Shown: positions 1 through 7,191 of the stretch, one piece after another
How positions within the stretch are numbered: position 1 is the stretch's first letter
Layout: every line of letters starts with the position of its first letter
Source: Verrucomicrobia subdivision 6 bacterium
Lineage (GTDB): Bacteria; Verrucomicrobiota; Verrucomicrobiia; Methylacidiphilales; Verrucolacustridaceae
Assembly (NCBI GenBank): GCA_945876115.1
Contig: CAMCNF010000005.1
Span: forward strand, 1-37,939
Length of the DNA stretch: 37,939 bases
Reading direction: 5' to 3'
Notes under the pieces: model-generated
Databases searched by the model: none
Seen by the model: only the letters and a program-made list of their open reading frames with translations
What the model was told of the DNA's origin: nothing
Position numbers and translations under genes: made by a program

Positions 1-618
1 ACCCCCTACTTCAGCCCCAGCATGGGCGAACTCATCTACGGCGACCTCAAATTCCAATCCTCCCTCATCGACGGAATCCCCGCCCCCAGCTCAAGTGGCA
101 CCGCCAGCGGCGACAAAATCCCCTACTGGTCCTACTTCACTAAACTGATCACCCCGAAAGAAACCAAAATCGTTAATCTCGGGAGCATGACGAGTGATCC
201 CGATCTCGGCATCTACGGCTGCTGCGCCTCCCTCGCCATCGGCAGCGTCGACAACTCTCGCCGCCTCCTCAAACCTAACGCCGACCAAGACACCACCATC
301 GGCGAAATCCTCACCAGCGATTCCCTCCTAAAACCCAAAACCGTCCTCCATATTTCCGACGGATTGATCCTGCAATTCGCTGGTGGGAAAGATTTCGACG
401 CCAACTACGCCACCACCCCAGGCCTGCTCCTCGCCTCCACTGATCCCGTTGCCCTCGACAGCATTGCCCTCGCCCGCTTCGAAAAAATGCGTGCCAACCC
501 AGGCGTCGGCGTACCCCCCATCCCCAAGATCGGTAACGTACCCCACATCGCAGGCGCCGCCCTCGTCGGTGCGGGCACCACCGACCCTAAACAAATGGAA
601 ATTCTCAAGGTAAAATAA
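1..618 (+). CDS. DUF362-like protein, C-terminal part (5' end outside window)
   Basis: The reading frame is open to the first base of the window, so the start lies upstream; an internal ATG at 22 is probably not the start. The visible 205 residues end with a stretch typical of DUF362 proteins: a DGL-x-LQ-x-GG segment, then LLASTDPVALDSIAL, then a PHI-x-GA-x-x-G-x-G tail. DUF362 proteins are often found with ferredoxin-like domains and their reaction is poorly known; no cysteine-rich cluster is visible in this part, though two adjacent cysteines occur in YGCCAS. The family call is by motif pattern only. The next gene lies on the other strand, so this is the last gene of its transcript. Confidence 0.6.
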   Translation, partial: TPYFSPSMGELIYGDLKFQSSLIDGIPAPSSSGTASGDKIPYWSYFTKLITPKETKIVNLGSMTSDPDLGIYGCCASLAIGSVDNSRRLLKPNADQDTTIGEILTSDSLLKPKTVLHISDGLILQFAGGKDFDANYATTPGLLLASTDPVALDSIALARFEKMRANPGVGVPPIPKIGNVPHIAGAALVGAGTTDPKQMEILKVK

Positions 619-627
619 AAACCAAAA

Positions 628-1066
628 AAGGGATTAAGTTTTTTAGGGGTTAAGGGGTTCAGGGTGGCGGACCGCTCGAATTAAGGCAGACAGGACTTTT
701 TCTGCTTCGATCTTTTCTGAGTACACCTCCACCTCAGGACTCCCTAAATAATTGAGCCGCGTGGCAAGGCTTGCTTGGTAATTTAATTCCCGCAGCGATC
801 CAAAGGCAATTTCCAGGAAGCGCAGATATTCCACTCGGCTTTCTCTTGTGCATCCTTCAACAATATTAGAAGGAACGGACACCGCCGCTCTTCTCATTTG
901 AGAAACCAGACCGTAAATCTCTTCTCGTGGAAATTGTTTTGTTACCTTGTAGGTCATCAGAGCAATCTCATCGGCTAAATCAAAAGCCCTTAACGTTCGA
1001 TGGTCTCGCATAAATAAGATTTTTCTTTTTTCTTAGTTCCTTAACCCCTTAACCCCTTAATCCCTT
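628..1066. repeat. Inverted-repeat pair bounding the four-helix-bundle gene
   Basis: The right arm, 1043-1066 (24 bases), is the exact reverse complement of the left arm at 628-659 once 8 extra bases (638-645) in the left arm are skipped. The left arm is therefore two blocks, 628-637 and 646-659. It overlaps the last codons and the stop of the gene; the right arm lies 32 bases upstream of its ATG. A transcript of the unit could close into a stem around the gene. Ribosomal intervening sequences that encode the same protein family also have complementary ends, which makes the arrangement notable. Confidence 0.8.
643..1011 (-). CDS. Four-helix bundle protein (23S rRNA intervening-sequence / S23 type)
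   Basis: The 122-residue protein has the features of the family described as four helix bundle proteins (TIGR02436, S23/IVS protein). These are an early helix with LADEIALMTYKVTKQFP, then SQMRRAAVSVPSNIVEG, then YLRFLEIAFGSLREL, then a final helix that ends near ALIRAV. The family includes proteins encoded inside 23S rRNA intervening sequences and relatives of the Avd accessory protein of diversity-generating retroelements. Function is unproven; a basic surface suggests nucleic-acid contact. The start at 1009-1011 matches the usual family N-terminus. No reverse transcriptase or rRNA is nearby. The last residues (PLNP and stop) are encoded by the inner left inverted repeat, so the element end shapes the protein end. 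Confidence 0.85.
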   Translation of the reverse strand: MRDHRTLRAFDLADEIALMTYKVTKQFPREEIYGLVSQMRRAAVSVPSNIVEGCTRESRVEYLRFLEIAFGSLRELNYQASLATRLNYLGSPEVEVYSEKIEAEKVLSALIRAVRHPEPLNP

Positions 1067-1088
1067 GGTTCCTTGGTTCCTTGGTTCC
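1065..1088. repeat. Tandem repeat, three copies of an 8-mer
   Basis: Three perfect head-to-tail copies of TTGGTTCC lie directly against the right inverted-repeat arm and just beyond the 3' end of the minus-strand gene ending at 1099. An 8-base unit is likely to vary in copy number by slippage. It does not resemble a CRISPR array, having no spacers. Confidence 0.85.
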
Positions 1089-1098
1089 CTCCGCCCCC

Positions 1099-2475
1099 TC
1101 ATCCCCCAATCGCCTGCACCTCGATCCCAAACCGAAAACTCCCCACCCCCACCCCTCTCCACTCCAGCTTCGCTTTTACAACTCCTTGCCACACCCCAAG
1201 ACGCTCATCCCACTCCAGCAACATCTTTGGGCCCTCTGTCTCAGCACGAGCCGCCACCCCTTTCGGCAAAAGCACTAGCACTCCCTCCATCGAAAAAAGC
1301 GAAAATCTCGCCTCCGAAATCTCCGCCAGCAACGCACTCACCGACGGTACCGCCTTCCGTAAATACGGAGCCACATCCGCCATCAACTTTCTCCCCTCCT
1401 TATCATCTCCTCCCTCCAGTAATCCCTCTACCAACTCCACTCCCGCTGAAGCCACCCCCGTCAACCCGCCCAGCTCAGGCCGATCCGAGTGCAAAGAGAA
1501 CGAAAGTGTCAGCGGCAAAGCGTGCCGATCCGACTTCAACTTCGGCGCCACCGCCTGAAAAAGCTCCGCCTTGTCCCACGTCAAAATATCCCCTGCTATT
1601 GGCACGTTCGTCTCATAACGAAATCTTCCCACTCCGCTCGCCGCCTCACATCCCAACCACTTCATCCTTCGTAAATAATCACCCGAACGCACTGGACTCA
1701 GCCCCGCATCAGGCCGACTCATCCAACCCTCCTTCTTTTTTCGTGCCGAATCTTTCCTCACTCCGATCTCCACATCTTCCAGCACCAGCTCGGGTTGGGA
1801 TATCCGCACGCTAAATCCCCCCGCCTGATTCGTCGGCTCTCCCAAATCTTCCACCTCTAACTCCACCGCGAAAACCTCTTTTCCTTTTCTCTTAAACTCC
1901 ACCACCACTCGGTCCCCATGCGAAAGCCCTTTTTCCAGCACCCCAAAGAAACGGGCCTCCTCATCATCGTCCACCCCGCCCCGCAGAAACTTTAGCAACG
2001 CCGCCACCAATCCAAACGCAGGTGCGATCGGTCCAAGAAAAAGCCCCCAAACCGTTCCAGGCCCGGGAATTGCACCCGACAGCGCCTCCGCCACTCCAGC
2101 GGCCTTATCCAAAGCTCGACGCGACTCCTCATCCGACTCGGTTACCCCGACAGTAATTCCAACCCCTCCTGGATTCCGTCCCAGATAAGCTACGCGCCTT
2201 AGATACTTCTGATTCACTGGACCCACCCCACTGAATGGCAACACCGTGGACTGGCCAGCTAGCGTGAGTTCAATCACGCCCTCACGATTCGATCCAAGAT
2301 CACGGGAAACGAATGTTCGAGGATCCACCCGCACCTCTTTGAGGAATATAGCCAGAAGGTTTTTTGCTGGTATGGGCCCAACTGCACCTACCCCTGGAAT
2401 CACCCTCACCTTTGCGCCCGCACTAAAAAGGATACGATCAAGCCCCATCTGTTCATCCTTGGCTCCTCCCGCCAT
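1099..2475 (-). CDS. Large protein of unknown function with a central hydrophobic Gly-rich segment
   Basis: This 458-residue protein is not recognised. The first 110 or so residues alternate in a beta-rich way, with many V-x-V patterns. Residues about 115-170 hold a Gly/Ala-rich hydrophobic stretch (GPIAPAFGLVAALLKFL) followed by an acidic DDDEE turn, and the rest is again mixed beta/alpha. There is no N-terminal signal peptide and no cysteine motif; the first residues are hydrophilic. The ATG at 2473-2475 is the first start and no Shine-Dalgarno site precedes it. It sits alone between the four-helix-bundle unit and the repeat-rich intergenic region. The reading frame is long and uninterrupted, so it is very probably a real gene. 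Confidence 0.75.
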   Translation of the reverse strand: MAGGAKDEQMGLDRILFSAGAKVRVIPGVGAVGPIPAKNLLAIFLKEVRVDPRTFVSRDLGSNREGVIELTLAGQSTVLPFSGVGPVNQKYLRRVAYLGRNPGGVGITVGVTESDEESRRALDKAAGVAEALSGAIPGPGTVWGLFLGPIAPAFGLVAALLKFLRGGVDDDEEARFFGVLEKGLSHGDRVVVEFKRKGKEVFAVELEVEDLGEPTNQAGGFSVRISQPELVLEDVEIGVRKDSARKKKEGWMSRPDAGLSPVRSGDYLRRMKWLGCEAASGVGRFRYETNVPIAGDILTWDKAELFQAVAPKLKSDRHALPLTLSFSLHSDRPELGGLTGVASAGVELVEGLLEGGDDKEGRKLMADVAPYLRKAVPSVSALLAEISEARFSLFSMEGVLVLLPKGVAARAETEGPKMLLEWDERLGVWQGVVKAKLEWRGVGVGSFRFGIEVQAIGG

Positions 2476-2510
2476 AAATCAATCGAGTAGTTTTTTTAGG
2501 TTAGAGGGCA

Positions 2511-2845
2511 CGTCTGCGTCTCTACCCCGACCGGAGTCGGGGCTGATTGGACCACTAAACCCATGCACCACATGGCGCGTCTGCGTCCCGCAAGTGCGGG
2601 AGCGGGCTGTCCCTAGCCCGCCTACGCTAGAAATTCAAAACCGTCCGCCGTCCCCTAGTAGCGCCCCGACCCGCGTCGGGGCCGATTGAATCACTCAACC
2701 GCTCAGGCCTAAACCGCTCTATCGGCCGATCGGGCCTACTTCGTTCCGCAAACTCGTTACTTCGAAGGCCAAGAGCCCATCGGCCCTAACAAAGTTTAGG
2801 TTTTGTTCCTTTCATCGAGGCGACCTCGGAGATGTCGCCCCTACC
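2511..2845. repeat. Intergenic palindromic repeat cluster 1
   Basis: The 476 bases between the two neighbouring genes hold no credible gene but many palindromes. They are CCCCGAC/GTCGGGG hairpins at 2525-2542 and 2664-2681; CCCGC/GCGGG at 2587-2600; GCGGGCT/AGCCCGC at 2602-2621; a longer element at 2724-2785 with arms GGCCGATCGGGC and GCCCATCGGCC; and GGCGAC/GTCGCC at 2819-2839. The same modules recur at 3.6, 4.5-5.0 and 8.1 kb. Bases 2846-2950 show nothing further. Confidence 0.8.
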
Positions 2846-2951
2846 TAAGGCTTGAGCGCGGTCTCTCCGAGCACGCCTGCACTCAATCCGCAACTTCCCG
2901 CGCTCCCCCTGGAGGTACTGGAAGTCAGCGCATCAGGGAGGCCGGTCTTGA

Positions 2952-3284
2952 TTAAGAAATAAAGAATGCGTCGGTCCGCGGATCCTTGTTGAAGTTCTGA
3001 AGTGCGTCTGTGTGCTGTCGGACTGCCTGAAGAATTTTCTCCGTTCTACAGTTTCCTAAACGAATCCAAATAATCTTGGGTGGAGCCCCATGGATGAGAC
3101 TGAGCTCATAGAAATCCGCATCTTTGGAAACAATTACAAACTGATTGTCCTTTGCAAACGACCAAACCTTTTTATCTCCAGCAGCCCCAAGCATGAGTTC
3201 GTGCAGATGAGCCGAGCCCGGATAAACAGTCCGCAGTACAACCGCTAATGTCGGGGATAGATTTTGGTCGAAGAGAAGTTTCAC
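2952..3284 (-). CDS. DUF5615 PIN-like toxin of a toxin-antitoxin pair
   Basis: The product, about 110 residues, begins VKLLFDQNLSP and continues with VSKDADF, the usual opening and second acidic motif of DUF5615 (PIN-like, Mut7-C-related) proteins. Such proteins are predicted RNases paired with DUF433 antitoxins. The GTG at 3282-3284 is chosen over an upstream in-frame ATG at 3338 for two reasons: the family starts at this Leu-Leu-Phe-Asp block, and the GTG overlaps the stop of the preceding gene as GTGA, as at many other junctions in this window. The acidic residues in FDQN and KDAD are retained, so the toxin looks intact. Confidence 0.85.
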   Translation of the reverse strand: MKLLFDQNLSPTLAVVLRTVYPGSAHLHELMLGAAGDKKVWSFAKDNQFVIVSKDADFYELSLIHGAPPKIIWIRLGNCRTEKILQAVRQHTDALQNFNKDPRTDAFFIS

Positions 3285-3514
3285 GCCGCGACAGCGTAGT
3301 GGATCTTGCGACCATGATCTGCTGCAAAGGCGAGGCATGCACGCAAATCTTCCTCAGTCAGATAGGGAAAATCCTTAAGAATTTCTTGGTGGGTCATTCC
3401 GGATGCCAGATATTCCAAAATATCGTATACCGTCATCCGTAGTCCACGGACGCATGGCTGGCCACTCCGTTTTCCTGACTCAAAAGTGATTATCTTGCTG
3501 TAATCCACGACCAA
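3281..3514 (-). CDS. DUF433 antitoxin
   Basis: The 77-residue protein carries the DUF433 hallmarks: an early SGQPCVRGLRMTVYDILEYL segment with a Pro-x-x-x-Gly-x-Arg pattern, then the SGMTHQEILKDFPYLTEEDL helix-turn-helix-like part. DUF433 proteins act as DNA-binding antitoxins for DUF5615 toxins. The start is a TTG at 3512-3514, supported by AGGAG six bases upstream; a GTG two codons later is the alternative. The gene overlaps the toxin by four bases, so the two are made from one transcript and probably autoregulated. Confidence 0.85.
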   Translation of the reverse strand: MVVDYSKIITFESGKRSGQPCVRGLRMTVYDILEYLASGMTHQEILKDFPYLTEEDLRACLAFAADHGRKIHYAVAA

Positions 3515-3579
3515 ATTCTGCTCCTAGGTCCTACTGTTGGCAAGCAACCAGAGGAGCGTAAGACGAAAACCACCCAGCG

Positions 3580-3735
3580 GTAGTGCCCCGACCCGCTTCG
3601 GGGCTGACTGAATCACTCAAACTCTACACCCTTAAACTCAGGTAGGGCGGGCTGTCCCTAGCACCCCTAGCTGAAGCGCTGAGAATACAATTTTGTACGC
3701 AGGCGACCTCGGAGATGTCGCCCCTACCTAAGGCT
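3580..3735. repeat. Intergenic palindromic repeat cluster 2
   Basis: Between two toxin-antitoxin operons lie a CCCCGA/TCGGGG hairpin (3586-3603) and a copy of the GGTAGGGCGGGCTGTCCCTAG module at 3641-3661 whose right arm has decayed. A GAGAATACAATTTT segment follows, then a GGCGAC/GTCGCC hairpin (3702-3722) ending in CCTACC. The order of modules is the same as in the other clusters. No gene is seen here. Confidence 0.8.
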
Positions 3736-3775
3736 TGAACGTGGGCCTAGGCTCGGCGTGCACCATCTAATCCGT

Positions 3776-4195
3776 TTATAAACAAGAAAAGCCCTCTTTG
3801 ATTGCCGCCCTCTTTAGGTTCTGATCCCCAGTGAGAAAATTCTGGTTTTGCGGGTGATTTCCACATGCGCCTAAAGCAGCCGCAAGCTGAAGCGAATCGG
3901 CCGAGCGCAACCCGTGGACCCGAATCAATCTCTTGGCCATTTCACGTATCGAATCGGCGGGTTGAATTTCAACCCATGAGTTTGACAAAAAAATGAGACG
4001 GGTTCTCGCTCGCTCAGTATTGATGGCATCTATTTCACTATTAGAGGAACGCCGAAATAAGGCGGATTCAACCTCCACAGATGTACCCCACCACACAACC
4101 ATCAAGGGATCTTGTTCCAGCTGTTTCGTCCGTTCGCTGGACGTTTCCTCCATCCACAAGAGGGGGGCGATCGCGGAGGTATCCCAGAATCTCAC
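3776..4195 (-). CDS. vapC: PIN-domain toxin, VapC type
   Basis: The 139-residue protein has the acidic residues of a PIN ribonuclease: Asp in MRFWDTSAIAPLL, Glu in SVEVESALFRR, Asp in RSADSLQLAAAL and Asp in FLTGDQNL. VapC toxins cut RNA with a metal ion and are held inactive by an antitoxin. The GTG start at 4193-4195 overlaps the stop of the Phd-type antitoxin gene upstream (GTGA). Length and all four acidic positions are normal, so the toxin is probably active. Confidence 0.9.
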   Translation of the reverse strand: MRFWDTSAIAPLLWMEETSSERTKQLEQDPLMVVWWGTSVEVESALFRRSSNSEIDAINTERARTRLIFLSNSWVEIQPADSIREMAKRLIRVHGLRSADSLQLAAALGACGNHPQNQNFLTGDQNLKRAAIKEGFSCL

Positions 4196-4476
4196 CGGCT
4201 TTGTTGTCGCTCATCAAGCACGGCGGCGGTCAAACTAGAACCTTGTGCTCTAGGCAAACGATTGAAAGCGGCGAGATCGAGTCTGCGACGCGGTGCTTTT
4301 CCCTCTCCTTGTTCGAGAGCGTTTCGTATTTCCTGTGGCCATGACGCAGAATCCACCGGCTCCAGGACAGCGACAACTTTACGGTGGTCGGTGATCAAGA
4401 CACTCTGACCAGCTTTCACCTTCTCCAAATAACCGCTTAATGAGTTCTTAACTTTAGACACACTAGCTTGAATCAT
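4192..4476 (-). CDS. Phd/YefM-family antitoxin
   Basis: The 94-residue protein starts MIQASVSKVKNSLSGYLEKV and continues with AGQSVLITDHRKVVAVLEPV, the classic Phd/YefM fold that binds operator DNA and whose flexible C-terminus covers the toxin. It is followed by a PIN toxin with a four-base overlap, a common mixed pairing. The ATG at 4474-4476 has no Shine-Dalgarno site; instead a promoter-like sequence ends six bases before it (see promoter entry), suggesting a leaderless mRNA. Confidence 0.9.
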   Translation of the reverse strand: MIQASVSKVKNSLSGYLEKVKAGQSVLITDHRKVVAVLEPVDSASWPQEIRNALEQGEGKAPRRRLDLAAFNRLPRAQGSSLTAAVLDERQQSR

Positions 4477-4482
4477 GTGTCT

Positions 4483-4511
4483 ATTGTGGCCTTTTTATAT
4501 CCAAAAGTCAA
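4483..4511 (-). promoter_or_regulatory. Predicted sigma-70 promoter of the Phd/PIN operon (leaderless)
   Basis: On the minus strand a TTGACT -35 box (4506-4511) and a CACAAT -10 box (4483-4488) are 17 bases apart. The -10 box ends six bases before the ATG at 4476, so transcription would begin at or next to the start codon. The -10 box matches consensus at four of six positions. This is a prediction from sequence only. Confidence 0.5.
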
Positions 4512-5100
4512 CCCCTACACCCCAGGACGCGTCTGGGTTTCTCCCCTCCAAACCACAGCACCGGTAGGGACGACCATCCCTTAGCCTTCGAAGTAACGTC
4601 GGCGGAACGTAGTAGGCTCGGTCGTCCTAGTTCTTTTCTAAACGGAAAAGAACGTAAACAAGCTTTGAGAATACAATTTTCTACCCAGGCGGCCTCGGAA
4701 ATGCCGCCCTTCCTCAGGCTGGAAGTCGAGGCGTTGAGAGTACATTTCTCTACGAAGTCGACCTAAAGCCGGAAGCTGAGGTAGGGCGGGCTGTCCCTAG
4801 CCCGCCTGCGCTCAATTCTGTGTGCCCAATCGCCCAGCTAGGCGGCCTCGGAGATGCCGCCCCTACCCAAGCTTCCAAGTTTAAAACCACATTGTTACTT
4901 TCTGACATTTCCACTTTTAGACTGTCCCAATTCGCCCTTTGCGTACCGCGTCTGCGCCCCGACCCGCGTCGGGGCTTTGCGGCCTTGGCGTGAGCAATCG
5001 GATCATGCGGGACGTAGTAGGGCAGCAGCCCTTCGAAGCTCCTCCGCGAAGCAGATTAGGAGCGTAGTAGGGGGCGTAAGGGAGATTCTTAGCCACTCCT
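4512..5100. repeat. Intergenic palindromic repeat cluster 3
   Basis: This is the longest gene-free stretch of the window. It holds an element at 4562-4630 with 8-base arms GGACGACC (4568-4575) and GGTCGTCC (4620-4627) around a 44-base core. GGCGGC/GCCGCC hairpins lie at 4688-4708 and 4841-4861, and a perfect GGCGGGCT/AGCCCGCC hairpin at 4785-4806. A CCCCGAC/GTCGGGG hairpin sits at 4957-4974, and a degenerate copy of the long element near 5010-5070. GAGAATACAATTTT-like segments lie at about 4666 and 4736. The core of the 4562-4630 element matches the one at 2718-2790 in inverted orientation while the arms differ. Confidence 0.8.
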
Positions 5101-5104
5101 TCTG

Positions 5105-5144
5105 TAGAAAAAACAAAGGGCGGATCCCGAAGGATCCGCCCTTT
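5105..5144 (-). terminator. Rho-independent terminator of the secreted-protein unit
   Basis: A perfect 13-base stem (5115-5127 with 5132-5144) closes a CGAA loop. Read on the minus strand it is followed by a GTTTTTTCT run (5105-5114). It lies 28 bases past the stop of the PEP-CTERM gene and is the clearest terminator in the window. Confidence 0.92.
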
Positions 5145-5172
5145 GCCAACAAAGAAAGGTTAACTAACCGAC

Positions 5173-5811
5173 TTAGCTTTTCCGACGAGCGCGAAGCGCA
5201 ACCAATCCGGCCATTCCCAGCGCCAAGAGAGAAGCTGAGGAGGGTTCGGGGATGAGCGCTAGATTCGCTGAGTTCACTACACCATCTACTGCGTAAGCTC
5301 CCGCACCCAAGGTTAGGGAACCAAAGTACGCTATTGTCCCTACTTCTTGAATATCTACTCCAAAGGCCTCAGGAACATCGCCAGTAGGGTTAGCAGGAAT
5401 TACCCATGCTGTATTTGAAAAAACTCCCAATTCAGTTGAACTAGCAATTGTTGAAGCATTTCCCACGAGCATAGTTAGTGTTTTGCCCGCATAAGTATTT
5501 ACTCCAGTTGCAAGATCTGCAGTAGCTGATCTTAAACCAGCATAGCCGAATGTATTATCTACGCTAGAAGCTAGTAATGTCCAGTTCGACTGAAACTGAG
5601 AGGCAGTGGTCAGTCCTTGAAAATAGGTGCTTGAGAGTGCTGTGCTATAAACACCAATTTGGAACACACCCCCATCTGGCAGAACAGCACCAGTGCTCAA
5701 AGCAAAATTGTAAGAGTTGGCCGCTCCACCCGTTATGGATATAGCAGCATGTCCTGTGTTGAGAGATACAGCCAGAATCATTGCTCCGGCTAATTTTGTT
5801 ATTTTGTTCAT
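5173..5811 (-). CDS. Secreted PEP-CTERM sorting-domain protein
   Basis: The 212-residue protein begins with a Sec signal peptide (MNKITKLAGAMILAVSLNTGHA) and ends with IPEPSS, a hydrophobic helix (ASLLALGMAGLVAL) and a basic RARRKS tail. That is the tripartite PEP-CTERM signal handled by an exosortase. The middle is rich in Gly, Ala, Ser and Thr and has no recognised domain. By analogy it would be exported and processed at the cell envelope; no exosortase gene is in the window. A GAAGGA ribosome site lies nine bases before the ATG. It lies 44 bases after the TIGR02597-type gene on the same strand and ahead of a strong terminator, so the two probably form one transcript. Confidence 0.9.
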   Translation of the reverse strand: MNKITKLAGAMILAVSLNTGHAAISITGGAANSYNFALSTGAVLPDGGVFQIGVYSTALSSTYFQGLTTASQFQSNWTLLASSVDNTFGYAGLRSATADLATGVNTYAGKTLTMLVGNASTIASSTELGVFSNTAWVIPANPTGDVPEAFGVDIQEVGTIAYFGSLTLGAGAYAVDGVVNSANLALIPEPSSASLLALGMAGLVALRARRKS

Positions 5812-5855
5812 ATTTTTTGTTCCTTCTTTGTTTATTGTTTATTTATCTATTTGCG

Positions 5856-6833
5856 TTACCAAGTTTTGTTTTGTGTCAAAACAGCTACCGTAGCTGCTTT
5901 TCGTTTTACTAGATAACCGCTGCTAATGTCTCTAGTTGAATCTGCTGTTGCACCAGCTGCAGTTTTCCATCCAGCGCCAACACCTGTCTTGTAATAAAAA
6001 ATATCTAGCGCACCAGTAGTTGGGTTGATTAGGTAGACGTTATCTGCTGCTGAAACGGTGCTGCCACCAGAGATTGATGGATAAAGAGCACTTAACGTTA
6101 ATCCCACAGGAGCACCGCTACACGCGGAGTTCATATTTTGAGTAAAGACCGCCTTAGTTTGTTGTGAAGCCACTTGTCCTACAGTCACAACCGAAACGAG
6201 GGCAGTTTGCTTCCTAGATACTATGATTGATTCGCCAGGGTAAACAATCGTTGCAGTAGCGTCAGTTCCGCTGCTGGTTTTCCAACCAGCGCCAACTCCT
6301 GTTTTGTAATAATAAATCTTAAGTGCTCCAGCTGCATCGACAAGATAAACATTATCTGCTGCTGAGACGGTGCTGCCTCCAGTAACAAGTAGCCCAGTGG
6401 TAGTTCCTAGAATATCAGTCAACTTAGTATGCGGAACAACTGAAACCGTTGTTCCCGCGGGAATGCTCGAGGACAAATCATCCGCGGTTGTTACTGATCC
6501 AGCCGTGAAGGCTGTGACGTCTGTAACATAACCTGCACCTGTCCCTGAATTTACGAGGAGGTAATGAGTTGGTACTCCCGAGACAGGCCCGATTGAGCCC
6601 GAGAGGCTTGCACCAGCGAGGGTAACCGTAGTACCAACTGCCGTGCCACCGCCTGTGAAAATGGTAGCCTTTGCTAAATTGTTAGGAACGAATGAGAGAA
6701 AGGATGCTCCTGCTCCTTTGCCTGCAATCGTGGACGTCTGGTACCCAACGATACCACTATTGACCGTGGTTTGTGCATTCACCGACATAGCGGCGAGAGC
6801 GAGAATTGCGAGCGAGAGGTTTAGTTTTTTCAT
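5856..6833 (-). CDS. TIGR02597-family secreted protein
   Basis: The 325-residue protein starts MKKLNLSLAILALAAMSVNA, a signal peptide, followed by a Gly/Ser/Thr/Val-rich body that begins with SGIVGYQTSTI. This opening and the repeated GWKT and DNVYL elements fit the TIGR02597 family, which is known mainly from Verrucomicrobiota and has no assigned function. The ATG at 6831-6833 is preferred over one 11 codons upstream because it sits directly before the signal peptide and nine bases behind a GGAGA site. Two copies of a roughly 35-residue unit (GGSTVSAADNVYL to GVGAGWKT) lie in the protein. Likely an outer-surface or cell-wall protein; role unknown. Confidence 0.85.
   Translation of the reverse strand: MKKLNLSLAILALAAMSVNAQTTVNSGIVGYQTSTIAGKGAGASFLSFVPNNLAKATIFTGGGTAVGTTVTLAGASLSGSIGPVSGVPTHYLLVNSGTGAGYVTDVTAFTAGSVTTADDLSSSIPAGTTVSVVPHTKLTDILGTTTGLLVTGGSTVSAADNVYLVDAAGALKIYYYKTGVGAGWKTSSGTDATATIVYPGESIIVSRKQTALVSVVTVGQVASQQTKAVFTQNMNSACSGAPVGLTLSALYPSISGGSTVSAADNVYLINPTTGALDIFYYKTGVGAGWKTAAGATADSTRDISSGYLVKRKAATVAVLTQNKTW
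5963..6382 (-). repeat. Two direct copies of a ~105-base coding repeat
   Basis: Segments 5963-6070 and 6278-6382 inside the TIGR02597-type gene are clearly similar at both DNA and protein level. Both encode GGSTVSAADNVYL, a GAL-x-I/D-x-x-YYK turn and TGVGAGWKT; one copy has one codon more. This indicates internal duplication. Confidence 0.8.
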
Positions 6834-6992
6834 ATTTGGTGTCTCCTTCATAAAGACAACATGCAACAGGTTATGTTCAAAATCAAGGGGAAATTTTTGC
6901 TTGCCATAAGATTGTCACATTTCCTTAACTAAGACTTTTTGCTAATGTAAGTCGTTACTGATTAGTGGTTTTAGTTTTTGTACCCCTTTCGT

Positions 6993-7066
6993 TTGCCAAT
7001 CGTGCTTAGAAAGTAAGTAAAATATTTTTTGGGCCTAACAATTTTTGTTGCCCAAAACAGCTGTTT
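6993..7066 (+). promoter_or_regulatory. Possible pyrH promoter and 5' leader hairpin
   Basis: The 325-base gap (6867-7191) between the divergent TIGR02597-type gene and pyrH is AT-rich and has no gene. On the plus strand TTGCCA (6993-6998) and TAAAAT (7018-7023) are 19 bases apart, longer than ideal. Start of transcription would fall near 7030, where a hairpin begins (7031-7053: GGGC/GCCC plus AACAA/TTGTT with a two-base bulge). A 12-base palindrome AAACAGCTGTTT follows at 7055-7066. None of this is proven. Confidence 0.3.
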
Positions 7067-7191
7067 CTTAGTCGGTGAGTTTTATGGCAGATCAAGCCTA
7101 CGCCCGGCCTTTACCACCGCGGAACCACCATCTTGCCCTAACAAAAAATTAATCTTCCGCTCCCCACCCGTTCGGAGCCACAATAGCCCTC

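Noticed and set aside
628-1066. Diversity-generating retroelement because of the Avd-like protein
   Set aside because: No reverse transcriptase, template repeat or variable repeat is visible nearby.
1065-1814. 249-residue plus-strand open frame
   Set aside because: Pro/Ser-rich shadow opposite the 458-residue gene; no family features.
2525-4974. Repeat hairpins as ordinary Rho-independent terminators
   Set aside because: Most have no T-run after the stem, and they occur in arrays; only 5105-5144 has the form of a terminator.
2511-4974. CRISPR array
   Set aside because: Repeats are palindromic, of mixed types and irregular spacing, with no unique spacers and no cas genes.
4854-5255. 133-residue plus-strand open frame in the repeat region
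   Set aside because: It runs through palindromic repeats and the terminator and into the end of the PEP-CTERM gene; composition is not protein-like.
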